DNA of 33,609 nucleotides from JACRIM01 sp964605185. GTDB taxonomy: Bacteria; Planctomycetota; Phycisphaerae; UBA1845; UTPLA1. The stretch covers positions 1 to 33,609 of the forward strand of contig CAZSBF010000047.1 in assembly GCA_964605185.1 (NCBI GenBank). The letters are read 5' to 3'. The notes under the pieces are model-generated. The model made no database searches and was not told where the DNA came from. It saw only the letters and a list, made by a program, of their open reading frames with translations. The first letter of the stretch is position 1; every line of letters starts with the position of its first letter. Both the position numbers and the translations under genes were made by a program. Below, in pieces: positions 7,501 to 14,723 of this stretch.

Positions 7501-9002
7501 GGCACGCCCAACTCTCGGACGTAATATTGCTCTTCCCAGTGTTTCTTCTCGGCCTTGTCCTTCGGCGTGTGCGCCGCGAAGACGAAATCCGTTTCCTGGC
7601 CGCTGCCTTCGTGGCACACCGTGCAGCCCATCGTCTTCATCGGGTGCGCCGAGGTCGGCGAGATGTAAAAATCAAGATGCGGATGCGCCCGAAGCTCGCT
7701 CTTGAGATCAACTTTCGGGCGACCCTCATGCTCCAGGTAAGTGTTCATCGCGGCCAGGAGGCTCGTGAAATATGTGATGCGACGGGCTTCATCCAGTTGA
7801 TCGAACGGCAGAATCGACTTTCCATCGCTCGATTTCGGCACAGTGGCAAACAAGGTGTCGCGGACGATCTGATTGAGTTGGTCTTCAATGGCCCCGCGCG
7901 TGAGTGGCTTGTCCTTCAGAAGCGGCAGCACATCCACGGCTTTGATTTCCGGTCGATTGATCTCGGTCAAATAATCGTTTGCACCGCTCACCATCGCCGA
8001 AACGAATTTTGCCCGGCCGGCGTCGTCCAGCGTCACGCCGCTCTTGGTGAACTCCGCAACGTCGACGTCGGCGAGTCGGCGGGTCATCTCCTTCATGAGC
8101 CGCTGGTTCTCCTGTTCGAGAACCGATTGAACGGTCTGCGAGGCAATCGCCGTTTCGGTTTTCTTCACGAACGCTTCCATCGTGAAGGCCGGATTGTCGA
8201 TGCCGACGTGACATGTGATGCAGCGATCCGTGACATACGAATCGAGGAAGTTGTAGTTAAAGCGGATGCCCTTCATGAACACCTGCTTCACCTCCTCACG
8301 ACCAGGCACGCCCGAGGGCGCGAGGTAGTCAAGTCCGGGGACGTTAAACGCCAGTCTCGCCAGGCCCGGTCCGTACATGCTGTCCAGTCGCTCGGCGTCG
8401 GCCAGCCCTTTTTCGTAAGCCGAAAGCGATTTCTGCGCCTCCGTGCGCTTGCGATAGAGTTCTTTCAGCTTTGACTTCTTGTCGCGAATGTCATCCTCAA
8501 GCATGTCCTGTTTCTTCTTCAGATCGGCGGTGACCTTCACGCTTGCGTCGTAGTCGGCCTTAAGGGCGACCGTTTTGGGATCGTCCGGGCCATGCAGTGT
8601 CTTGGCCTCTTCGACGTTGAACAGCTTGACCTGCAGCTCGGCGTTGCGGTTGCCGTAATCGAGCGCCACCGCCTGAGACTGGCCGGTGAGGACCTTCTCG
8701 GCCGCGAGCAATTCGAGTTCCTTCGCCCTCAACTCGGGAGTATCGAGTTCCTTTTGAGCATCATCCACCGAGGCCTTCAACTTCGCGTGCTTTTCCTTTT
8801 CTGACGGGCTTTGATAGCCCAGCGCGTCAAAATGGGCCATTGCTGACCGCAGATTGAAGAACCCCCGTTGGGTGTGACGCCAGGGCCGGTTGAAGTCGTG
8901 CCAGAGCATCCAACCCGATGCCACGAGGCAGAGAACCGCCGAAACGGCGAACCATCGGTTCAGTCGGCGTGGGGAATACAGCGTGTCCGTAGTGACGGGC
9001 AT
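4551..9002 (-). CDS. Giant membrane-anchored octaheme c-type cytochrome
   Basis: A 1483-aa protein with eight CxxCH heme-binding motifs whose first Cys are C261, C460, C526, C562, C677, C962, C1122 and C1336. One N-terminal membrane helix lies at about 17-37, so the rest should be periplasmic. Residues 60-210 are rich in Lys, Glu and Ala and look helical or coiled-coil. Several hemes sit in cytochrome c class I-like domains (CINCHAVEG, CIGCHTIEG). The last 45 residues are a low-complexity Ala/Gln/Gly tail carrying EFDF twice. The start has GAGAG about seven bases upstream, 24 bases after the cytochrome b subunit IV-like stop. By position it probably replaces cytochrome c1/f, passing electrons from the Rieske centre to the cupredoxin or oxidase. 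Heme number is read from motifs; the role is inferred. Confidence 0.93.
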   Translation of the reverse strand: MPVTTDTLYSPRRLNRWFAVSAVLCLVASGWMLWHDFNRPWRHTQRGFFNLRSAMAHFDALGYQSPSEKEKHAKLKASVDDAQKELDTPELRAKELELLAAEKVLTGQSQAVALDYGNRNAELQVKLFNVEEAKTLHGPDDPKTVALKADYDASVKVTADLKKKQDMLEDDIRDKKSKLKELYRKRTEAQKSLSAYEKGLADAERLDSMYGPGLARLAFNVPGLDYLAPSGVPGREEVKQVFMKGIRFNYNFLDSYVTDRCITCHVGIDNPAFTMEAFVKKTETAIASQTVQSVLEQENQRLMKEMTRRLADVDVAEFTKSGVTLDDAGRAKFVSAMVSGANDYLTEINRPEIKAVDVLPLLKDKPLTRGAIEDQLNQIVRDTLFATVPKSSDGKSILPFDQLDEARRITYFTSLLAAMNTYLEHEGRPKVDLKSELRAHPHLDFYISPTSAHPMKTMGCTVCHEGSGQETDFVFAAHTPKDKAEKKHWEEQYYVRELGVPLATFHLIEEFWERPMLLPGYTSASCRKCHQQTYDLERRKTEPLESASRVVEGRDLFTTVGCINCHAVEGLNESRRVGTDLTHVASKLSTGFMERWVEYPKEFRPSTWMPHFFKQENNLPSSANEFDPNPALRTETEIQSIVQYLRTFSKPFDAVPVPSGVTGDAKRGEELFTSIGCLACHANLDAKDPLDDSGRTLGERWIVADLVQVQALPAEEAKKRYDGLTKNDRIRYAMHNFTKSRREKATEAKRQEELAADREGRDPDPKRTYVPPVYTRVAPDLSGLGTKFVPDAGDENQRSKAGQWLYNWLKEPRHYSSYTRMPRLFRDNVHWADDETTQKKKTDQDILDVAAYLLTLRNDDFSSQPISDDAQHQDMAKSLILDLLGGQNTAAVSQRILNDEKNSPDDPFGRLTSAIVSQAYRSFGDGEAGRNHVAALLSQHAPTLADRQRLFLGMKMIGHYGCYSCHTIAGFEDATRPGTELTLWAEKFMSQLDFAFFSPPFEEELEKQHDVFGNLFMATPEYAHLARDAGGNPENEILHNHASFAYHKLRNPRIWDRKKIKKPYEKLKMPNFFFNDEEARSLVSYLLSLRQANVAKEVQIPYDRTPAGKIAKGRALVRELNCIGCHTIEGNDANIHQYYSTDTGMSDTDPRSLRFKPPLLWGEGAKVQFNWLFSFLNNVEMLRPWLKARMPSFYLTKEQTTTLVEYFAGLSQDESRILKKDLDGIIKHLREVHGGDKAAAATSQWFTDEKFADQAAFLRRYALAKQQTGPLDFQPSASTPEDINKALAGVYDRVVNRASFMSGVFNVEYPFTDANQHMSGDAEYKLGEEFFHNLRCLSCHVAGDPKAPGTTTDIKAPNFALTSKRLRYDWVVAWLQDPQAIQPGANMPQIFQGGSAFSASPAEDRAKMEAKFGKSTDEQAKLLVDFLYTLGARNNTSVQPGGAAAAPVAAEPAKTGEFDFNSGGEANKAGQPTSQPAKQEFDF

Positions 9003-9026
9003 GTCGAACTCTCTCGGGCTACCCCG

Positions 9027-10208
9027 CTAAATATTGAAGAACCACTCCGTAATGGCCACGAAGTACTTCAGGTTAAACAACCAGCGCAGGACCATTTTGA
9101 TCGGAACGAACATCATCCATGACATCAACAGCCAGAAGATCGCGTAGCGAATCAGTCCGATCTGAGCGTAGATCTTCTTGCAGACCGACTTCGCTAGCAG
9201 AACCGGCAAAACAAAGAAATAGCCGCCGAGGATAAACAACCCCGGGGCCTCGCGAATTAAGTAAACCGGGAGACCAAAGGATGCCTGGGTCGGAACGCCG
9301 GGCTTCCACAGGCCCGTCTTTTCCGGCAAAACCACCCAGAACACTTCAGCAACGTTGATGTTGAGGAGTGCCGCTGGTCGGTGCGGATCCCACGTCTCGT
9401 ATGGACCGAACAGATTCCAGTTCGGCCCGCGGAGGAAAGTGCCAAGGACGATGAGCACAATCCACATGATGCCGAAGCCGAACATGAAGGTCGTGATGAC
9501 CATCGGACGCTGGCTGAAGGTGTAATACCCGTTCCCGCGAGGGTTCTTATCGATGTATGGCAGTGCGATGAGACCCACAATGATGAGCCCTGGCAAAAGC
9601 ACGCCAGCAATCCAAGGATCGAAATAGACGAGAAGCTCCTGCAACCCGAGGAAATACCACGGGGCCTTAGACGGATTCGGGATGTTCGTCGGGTTGGCCG
9701 GCGGCTCCAGTGGAGCTTTGAGCAGGATGGCCCAAACGATCAGAACTGCGGTGCAGAGGATCAGGCAAATCAATTCAGTGAACACCAGATCGGGCCAGAC
9801 GAGGACTTTGTCATCCGCACCGCTCTCGATCAGCGGTTCGCCCCGCGTCATTCGCTCGTCGTTGACCGCTGCCTGGCGAAAGGCAAGCCAGATGCAGAAC
9901 AACGTCGAGAAGATCATGATGGTGATCGGCACGTTGTCGGGCTTCTTGATAATGAGGAAGAACGCATGATCGAGCATGCTGCCGACATAAAACACGGTAA
10001 AGGCCAAGAGGAGGGCCAATGCCATGCGGGGCTTGGTCCACTTCTTATAGGTAATAAGGCCGACCAGCAGGATGACCGTCGTGAGAGGAACAAAGTAATA
10101 AGGTGCGCAAAGGTGGTTGATCGTATCTTTGAGGGCGTCCAGCGGACCATGCTCCTCGGTCAACGCACCGCCCGTCGCCAGTAGTGATCGCATCAAGTTC
10201 ATCGGCAT
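9027..10208 (-). CDS. Cytochrome b C-terminal half (subunit IV-like) with extra helices
   Basis: Second half of a split cytochrome b, 393 aa. The subunit IV core is at about 135-260: the first helix (WPDLVFTEL at 138-146), then NPSKAPWYFLGLQELL, then two further helices. The Qo-site motif, PEWY in most bc1/b6f proteins, is APWY at 182-185, so the usual quinol-contacting Glu is absent. The same substitution occurs in some other split-b complexes. Beyond the core there is an N-terminal extension with about three helices (36-110) and a C-terminal extension of about 120 residues with two more. Total is about eight helices against three in plant subunit IV. It lies 40 bases after cytochrome b6 and 24 bases before the octaheme cytochrome, so one operon is likely. 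The extensions have no function I can assign. Confidence 0.9.
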   Translation of the reverse strand: MPMNLMRSLLATGGALTEEHGPLDALKDTINHLCAPYYFVPLTTVILLVGLITYKKWTKPRMALALLLAFTVFYVGSMLDHAFFLIIKKPDNVPITIMIFSTLFCIWLAFRQAAVNDERMTRGEPLIESGADDKVLVWPDLVFTELICLILCTAVLIVWAILLKAPLEPPANPTNIPNPSKAPWYFLGLQELLVYFDPWIAGVLLPGLIIVGLIALPYIDKNPRGNGYYTFSQRPMVITTFMFGFGIMWIVLIVLGTFLRGPNWNLFGPYETWDPHRPAALLNINVAEVFWVVLPEKTGLWKPGVPTQASFGLPVYLIREAPGLFILGGYFFVLPVLLAKSVCKKIYAQIGLIRYAIFWLLMSWMMFVPIKMVLRWLFNLKYFVAITEWFFNI

Positions 10209-10248
10209 CGTCGTTCGTTTCTATCCTTGCCCCCATCTCGTCGCCCTA

Positions 10249-11034
10249 TCACAGCGGTCCCGAGATTCCCCCGTCCTTGCGAATACGCCAAAAGTGAACA
10301 GCGATCAGCACCGTCACCACCACGGGAATAAACACGCAATGCAACACATAGAATCGCAGAAGCGCGTTCGGGCCTACAAGCGTTCCGCCGAGCAGGCTGA
10401 ACCGTGCATCGGATCCTGCGTGAATTAGCGGCACACCGGCCACCTGCAGCAACGCGGCTCCGGGCCCTTCGTGCCCCGCCACGGGCGTCGCGCGGGCCAT
10501 ATTCGAACCGACAGTGATCGCCCACATCGCGAGCTGATCCCACGGCAGCAAATAACCGGTAAACGAAAGCAGGAGCGTCAGCGTCAACAATACCACGCCC
10601 ACGCCCCAGTTGAATTCTCGCGGCGGTTTGTAGCTCCCTGTCAGGAATACACGCAGCATGTGAAGCCAGATGGCTATCACCATGGCGTGCGCCCCCCACC
10701 GGTGGATCTCTCGCAGCAAACCGAGCGTCACATGGGCTCGCAAAGCAATAATGTCGGCATACGCATATTCCACCACCGGCCGGTAGTAGAACATCAGGAG
10801 TACGCCGGTAATCGTCTCGGCCAGAAACAGAAAGAACGTCAGCCCACCCATGCACCACGTGAACGACAATCGAATGCCGCTCTTGCGCACCGCCACGGGG
10901 TGCAAGTGCAGGAACACGTTGCTAAGGATCGCCATGGCGCGCGTCCGACGATCCTTTGGAACGCCATGACGGAAGATCGAGCCCCAGACCTGGCTCTCGC
11001 GTACATAGTCCCCGACCGCGTTAAACAAACTCAT
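10249..11034 (-). CDS. petB: Cytochrome b6-type diheme subunit
   Basis: Diheme membrane subunit of a quinol-oxidising b6f-like complex, 261 aa with four helices. Heme b ligands are H111 and H125 (IHRWGAH...WLHMLRV, 14 apart) and H232 and H247 (15 apart). The 15-residue spacing in the fourth helix is typical of b6 rather than mitochondrial-type cytochrome b. The protein ends IRKDGGISGPL, close to the plastid b6 C-terminus. C61 in FTWCMGGLTFF aligns with the Cys of FYCLGG in b6, which covalently holds the extra n-side heme c_n (c_i). The gene lies between the ferredoxin-Rieske and subunit IV-like genes. The presence of heme c_n is predicted from that Cys alone. The symbol petB is used by homology. 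Confidence 0.93.
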   Translation of the reverse strand: MSLFNAVGDYVRESQVWGSIFRHGVPKDRRTRAMAILSNVFLHLHPVAVRKSGIRLSFTWCMGGLTFFLFLAETITGVLLMFYYRPVVEYAYADIIALRAHVTLGLLREIHRWGAHAMVIAIWLHMLRVFLTGSYKPPREFNWGVGVVLLTLTLLLSFTGYLLPWDQLAMWAITVGSNMARATPVAGHEGPGAALLQVAGVPLIHAGSDARFSLLGGTLVGPNALLRFYVLHCVFIPVVVTVLIAVHFWRIRKDGGISGPL

Positions 11035-11085
11035 GTCACGTCCGTCTCTAGGAGTAAGTAATACCGGCTGATTCCACTCGCACTG

Positions 11086-12138
11086 TTACGCCGGAATGCT
11101 TGCATCGGGGTCGTTCCACACCGCCGTGTCGGTCGGACCCATGGCCAAAAACTTGCGGGAACGATCCACGATCACTTCATCGCCGTCAAGATACACCTTG
11201 AACCGCTCCAGCGGCCGCGGCGCGGGGCCTTCGAAGTTTCGACCATCCGGTTTGAAGCCGCTTCCGTGGCAGGGGCACTTGAACTTGCGATCGTTCGGTA
11301 GCCACGACGGAATGCAGCCCAGGTGCGTGCAAATAATCGACACGGCCGAGATGCGATCCTCTTCGCGGATGATCCAGAAGCCACTCGGCTTCACGGGTTT
11401 GAAGTCTTCGTTCACGTCGCCGGGCGCCATCGCGCGATACTTCGCAATCGAACCGCAACGGACCTTTGGGTCTTCCTGTTCGAGCACATTGGGTGCCATG
11501 AAGCGGTTGAACGCCGCGAGCGGCACCGCGCCAAACGCCACGGCCGTCGCCGCCCAGCCGATGCCGAGCATCAGGTCGCGCCGCGATGGCTCCGTCGCTT
11601 CGGTCTTTGTCTTGTCAAGGACTTTCTGTTGACGACCATCCGGGGGGAGTTGATCGGGCGATAGCTTGGGAATGTGCTTCATTCCTTCGGGCAGGCCCTG
11701 CTGCAACACGGCATGACCGCCGCGCGATGTTGTCGCTGCTAGCAATGCCTGAATCGCCGGGTCCATTACCTTCGGTTTTGCCGGTCCGGCCGCCTTTACG
11801 GGCGATGCCTTTGCCGTCGCTCCGGCTGGTTCGCCATGTGCGGCAGCCGGCGCCGACGGCGCTGCTGATTTTGATGCAAATGCCGCGGCCTCAGCCTCAC
11901 TCACTTCAACGGGAGTTAAATCAAACTTGATAACGTTGACCGGGCATTCCTCGGCGGACTGAATAATGTCCTTCGTCAGTGGCTTGGTGAATTCCATGTC
12001 CAAGGCGGCAGGTCGAATAATGCACGTCTCGTTGTCGTGCTGTACTTCAAACACACTCGGTGCAGTCGTCTCGCACGCATCGCACACGATGCAGCCGGGC
12101 GCGATCCAGACCTTGGTTACCATTTCGACGGTCGGCAT
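11086..12138 (-). CDS. Fusion of a [4Fe-4S] ferredoxin domain with a Tat-anchored Rieske protein
   Basis: 350 aa in three parts. Residues 5-75 are a single-cluster ferredoxin: C16-IV-C19-DA-C22 and C65-P. Residues 80-180 are an Ala/Pro/Lys-rich linker. Then S185-R-R-DLML starts a twin-arginine signal anchor (helix about 190-212), followed by a Rieske domain. There C270 and H272 with C288 and H291 bind the [2Fe-2S] cluster, and C275 and C290 form the usual disulphide. Normal Rieske proteins start just before the anchor, so the ferredoxin should stay in the cytoplasm while the Rieske head is outside. The start is ATG at 12138: it overlaps the upstream stop as TAATG and has GAGG seven bases upstream, whereas the in-frame start 21 codons earlier has no such support. 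This one-base overlap suggests translational coupling with the HEAT-repeat gene. Confidence 0.92.
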   Translation of the reverse strand: MPTVEMVTKVWIAPGCIVCDACETTAPSVFEVQHDNETCIIRPAALDMEFTKPLTKDIIQSAEECPVNVIKFDLTPVEVSEAEAAAFASKSAAPSAPAAAHGEPAGATAKASPVKAAGPAKPKVMDPAIQALLAATTSRGGHAVLQQGLPEGMKHIPKLSPDQLPPDGRQQKVLDKTKTEATEPSRRDLMLGIGWAATAVAFGAVPLAAFNRFMAPNVLEQEDPKVRCGSIAKYRAMAPGDVNEDFKPVKPSGFWIIREEDRISAVSIICTHLGCIPSWLPNDRKFKCPCHGSGFKPDGRNFEGPAPRPLERFKVYLDGDEVIVDRSRKFLAMGPTDTAVWNDPDASIPA

Positions 12139-13214
12139 TACGACACCTCGCCACCTTCCTGCAGCCGAACCGCGGTTCCATCCGCGTCTCGGCGAGTCCA
12201 TTCCGCCTTTTGCATTCCCATCTTCTCGAACGCGGCTCGCGCCGCGTCGCGCACCTGCACCGAAGCATCCTCTTTAAGCCGCCCCACCAACGCAGCCAAG
12301 TCCGCGTCTTTCACGTTCGCGGCCGCCTCGATTGCGCTGCGTAGGTTATTGGAAACTTCGACCTCGGTGAACTTACGTCGAATGGTCGAGTTTCCCTCGA
12401 GATACTCCAGATCCAGTTTTTCCCAATATCCCCGCTCCAGCATGTTGAGCAGGACCATTTTGCCACGCAGGTCGCCAAGTCGGGCAAGGGTCATTGCCGC
12501 GTTCCACTGAATCTCGCGGTCCGACTCCAGCCTTGTCGCCACCGCCTTGATTGCCGCGTTATCGCCGCGGTCTGCAAGTGATGCCACTGTTGCGCACGCG
12601 ACCATCTGCACCTCAGGCTTGGCGTCGCTTAGCAACGGAAGCACGTTGGGCAACGCAGCCTTCGCTGCCGGCGTCCCGCGCATTTCCGCGAGAGATTGGA
12701 GCGCCGTCCGTCGCGTCGTGCTGTTCGGATCTTTCAAAAGATTTGTCAGAGGCGCGACCGCCGATTCGGACGCTAATCGACCCAATGCCAACATCAAGAA
12801 ATATTGTTGCCCCGGACCCGGTTCGGCTACGTCCTGACCCGCCGGGAACTTCTCCAGAAGCTTCACGATTCGCGTTGCAGTCGGCTCGATCTCGTTGGCC
12901 GTGAGAAACTTCTCTTTGTTTTGCAGCCGCTGCGCCAGCTCCTGCGAGGCCTGCCATGTCTCCTTGGCATGAGGCGCCAGCAACATTCCCGCCGTTCGCT
13001 CTCCCGTGTCAGACTCGATCCTCGCAAGCAGATCCGCAATCGTTTCCGGTTTGTCGATCGAGGTGCTTCCGAAGAGCACCACTACCACGGCAACGCCAAG
13101 TAACAAACACACGATTATCGCAGGCACAACAAAGAGCCGCGCCATCAGCGTTCCCGTCATGGGCGCGGACGATGCAGGAGTGGCGTCTGTCTTTTTCGCT
13201 TCGGAGTCTGTCAT
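12138..13214 (-). CDS. Membrane-anchored HEAT-repeat protein, first gene of the respiratory train
   Basis: 358 aa from ATG 13214. An in-frame start 31 codons upstream adds residues unlike the family pattern. After a short polar N-terminus, one membrane helix lies at about 25-48 (FVVPAIIVCLLLGVAVVVV). From about 130 on there are HEAT-like helical pairs (for example VAPLTNLLKDPNSTTRRTAL, then LPNVLPLLSDAKPEVQMVAC and ATRLESDREIQWNAAMTLAR), the pattern of a curved protein-binding scaffold. No enzyme motif is visible. Its stop overlaps the ferredoxin-Rieske start by one base, so it probably acts with that complex, perhaps in assembly or as an extra subunit. The helix and repeats are clear in the sequence; the role is inferred. 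The ribosome binding site is weak (GGTGTTCGGG). Confidence 0.85.
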   Translation of the reverse strand: MTDSEAKKTDATPASSAPMTGTLMARLFVVPAIIVCLLLGVAVVVVLFGSTSIDKPETIADLLARIESDTGERTAGMLLAPHAKETWQASQELAQRLQNKEKFLTANEIEPTATRIVKLLEKFPAGQDVAEPGPGQQYFLMLALGRLASESAVAPLTNLLKDPNSTTRRTALQSLAEMRGTPAAKAALPNVLPLLSDAKPEVQMVACATVASLADRGDNAAIKAVATRLESDREIQWNAAMTLARLGDLRGKMVLLNMLERGYWEKLDLEYLEGNSTIRRKFTEVEVSNNLRSAIEAAANVKDADLAALVGRLKEDASVQVRDAARAAFEKMGMQKAEWTRRDADGTAVRLQEGGEVS

Positions 13215-13532
13215 CCCGAACACCACGCGTTGACGGCGAATGCACTTGTGAAATAATTCACAATGTGCGACAACAAAATAAGGCGCGTCGGCCTGCGCCC
13301 TTTGCAAGTTGGCTTCCGACTGCCCCGGGTAGGTAGGGGCACGGTCAGCGTCCGTAAAACGAGGAGATTATTCGGAGAGGCTGGTCCAATGTCAAGCGGA
13401 ATCGACCCCTCCGCCGAACCGAAATACCCTCCGTTCGTCCTTACATAACAGCCTTTTACGAGGATTCGCCGTACACTACGCGGCTCGAAAAACCGGCCCC
13501 AGCGGCCCAAGACTCCACGGAGCGGATCTCAC
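13215..13532. other. Divergent spacer upstream of the respiratory train and the DegT gene
   Basis: 318 bp without a credible gene. It must hold the main promoter of the respiratory train (leftward) and that of the DegT-family gene (rightward). The only clear element is the Crp-type dyad at 13246-13263. I saw no convincing -35/-10 pair for either direction. Confidence 0.6.
13246..13263. promoter_or_regulatory. Crp/Fnr-family-like operator dyad
   Basis: TTGTGAA-ATAA-TTCACAA is a perfect 7-bp inverted repeat. It contains TGTGA-N6-TCACA, the consensus geometry for Crp-type regulators. It ends 32 bases before the start codon of the HEAT-repeat gene, so a bound protein would overlap the promoter or leader of the respiratory train, more as expected of a repressor than of an upstream activator. 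The regulator itself is not in the window. Confidence 0.5.
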
Positions 13533-14642
13533 ATGCCAATCGAACTCTCCGGCCCCGACATCACCCAGGCCGAAATCGACGCCGTTGCCACCGTCCTACG
13601 CTCCGGCCGGATGTCCCTTGGGCCCATGGTGCCCAAGTTCGAGGAGGCGGTCGCTCAGTACGTGGGCGTTAAACACGCCATTGCCGTCTGCAGCGGCACC
13701 TGTGGTTTGCATCTGCTTATCCGCGCCCTTGGCGTCGGCGCCGGCGACGAGGTCATCTCCACCCCGTTTTCCTTCATTGCGTCGTCGAATTGCATTCTCT
13801 TTGAAAACGCCACGCCGGTCTTTGTGGACATCGACCCCGACACATGGAACATCGACGCTACCAAAATCGAGTCGGCCATCACCTCCAAGACGAAGGCGCT
13901 CATTCCCGTCGACGCGTTTGGACAGGTTCCCGACATGGAAACTATCCTCCGCGTCGCTGCGAAGCACAAGCTCCGTGTCATTGAAGATTCCTGCGAGGCC
14001 CTTGGCAGCAAGTACAAAGGCAAACCCGCGGGCAGCCTAGCCGATGCAGGCGTCTTTGGTTTCTACCCCAACAAGCAGATCACCACCGGCGAAGGCGGCA
14101 TGATCGTGACCAACGATGATTCGATCGCCGAGTTGTGCCGGTCCATGCGCAATCAGGGCCGCGACACCGGGATGAATTGGCTCTCGCACGAACGACTTGG
14201 TTACAACTATCGCCTGTCCGATGTCGCCTGCGCGATCGGCTATGTGCAGATGACGCGCATCAAGGAAATCCTCGCCAAGCGAGATCGCGTGGCACGCCTC
14301 TATCAAGATCGCCTGGCGAACGAGAAAGGCGTGACGTTTCAGAAGTTCAGCCCCAACTGCGACATGAGCTGGTTTGTTTTCGTCATCAAGCTCAGCGACA
14401 ACTACAGCGAGACGGACCGCGGCAACATCATCGCCGCCCTGCGTGAACGCGGCATCGGCTGCAGCAACTATTTTGCACCGATTCACCTGCAGGCTTTCTA
14501 CCGCCGCCAATTCGGTTTCAAGCCCGGTGATTTCCCCGTCTGCGAACGTGTCGCGGCGAGGACCATTGCCCTCCCCTTCCACAACGCCATCACGGAGGCG
14601 GATGTCGATCACGTCGTCAAAACGCTTCAGGGATTGCTGTAA
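13533..14642 (+). CDS. DegT/DnrJ/EryC1/StrS-family PLP aminotransferase
   Basis: 369 aa, the usual length for this fold-type I family, which makes amino sugars for cell-surface polysaccharides or glycans from keto-sugar nucleotides. The PLP lysine is K181 in FYPNKQITTGEGG. The phosphate and ring contacts are represented by SGTCGLHL (54-61) and the Asp of VIEDSCEALGS (D152). The C-terminal part has the substrate-loop pattern NYFAPIHLQAFYRRQFG. A GGAG sits ten bases before ATG 13533. The next gene on this strand begins about 80 bases later and is unrelated in function, and no sugar-nucleotide gene is nearby, so the substrate cannot be named. Family is certain; the exact reaction is unknown. Confidence 0.93.
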   Translation: MPIELSGPDITQAEIDAVATVLRSGRMSLGPMVPKFEEAVAQYVGVKHAIAVCSGTCGLHLLIRALGVGAGDEVISTPFSFIASSNCILFENATPVFVDIDPDTWNIDATKIESAITSKTKALIPVDAFGQVPDMETILRVAAKHKLRVIEDSCEALGSKYKGKPAGSLADAGVFGFYPNKQITTGEGGMIVTNDDSIAELCRSMRNQGRDTGMNWLSHERLGYNYRLSDVACAIGYVQMTRIKEILAKRDRVARLYQDRLANEKGVTFQKFSPNCDMSWFVFVIKLSDNYSETDRGNIIAALRERGIGCSNYFAPIHLQAFYRRQFGFKPGDFPVCERVAARTIALPFHNAITEADVDHVVKTLQGLL

Positions 14643-14723
14643 GAACACCGCCCCGCCGCCACTTACAATCAGGAAACTACGCAGGATCGACTAACACGAT
14701 CATGCGGCATGGGTGTTCATCGC

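Noticed and set aside
7485..8474. A 329-codon plus-strand frame inside the octaheme cytochrome gene.
   Set aside because: Antisense to two of the CxxCH motifs and the helical spacer of a clearly coding gene; no domain seen.
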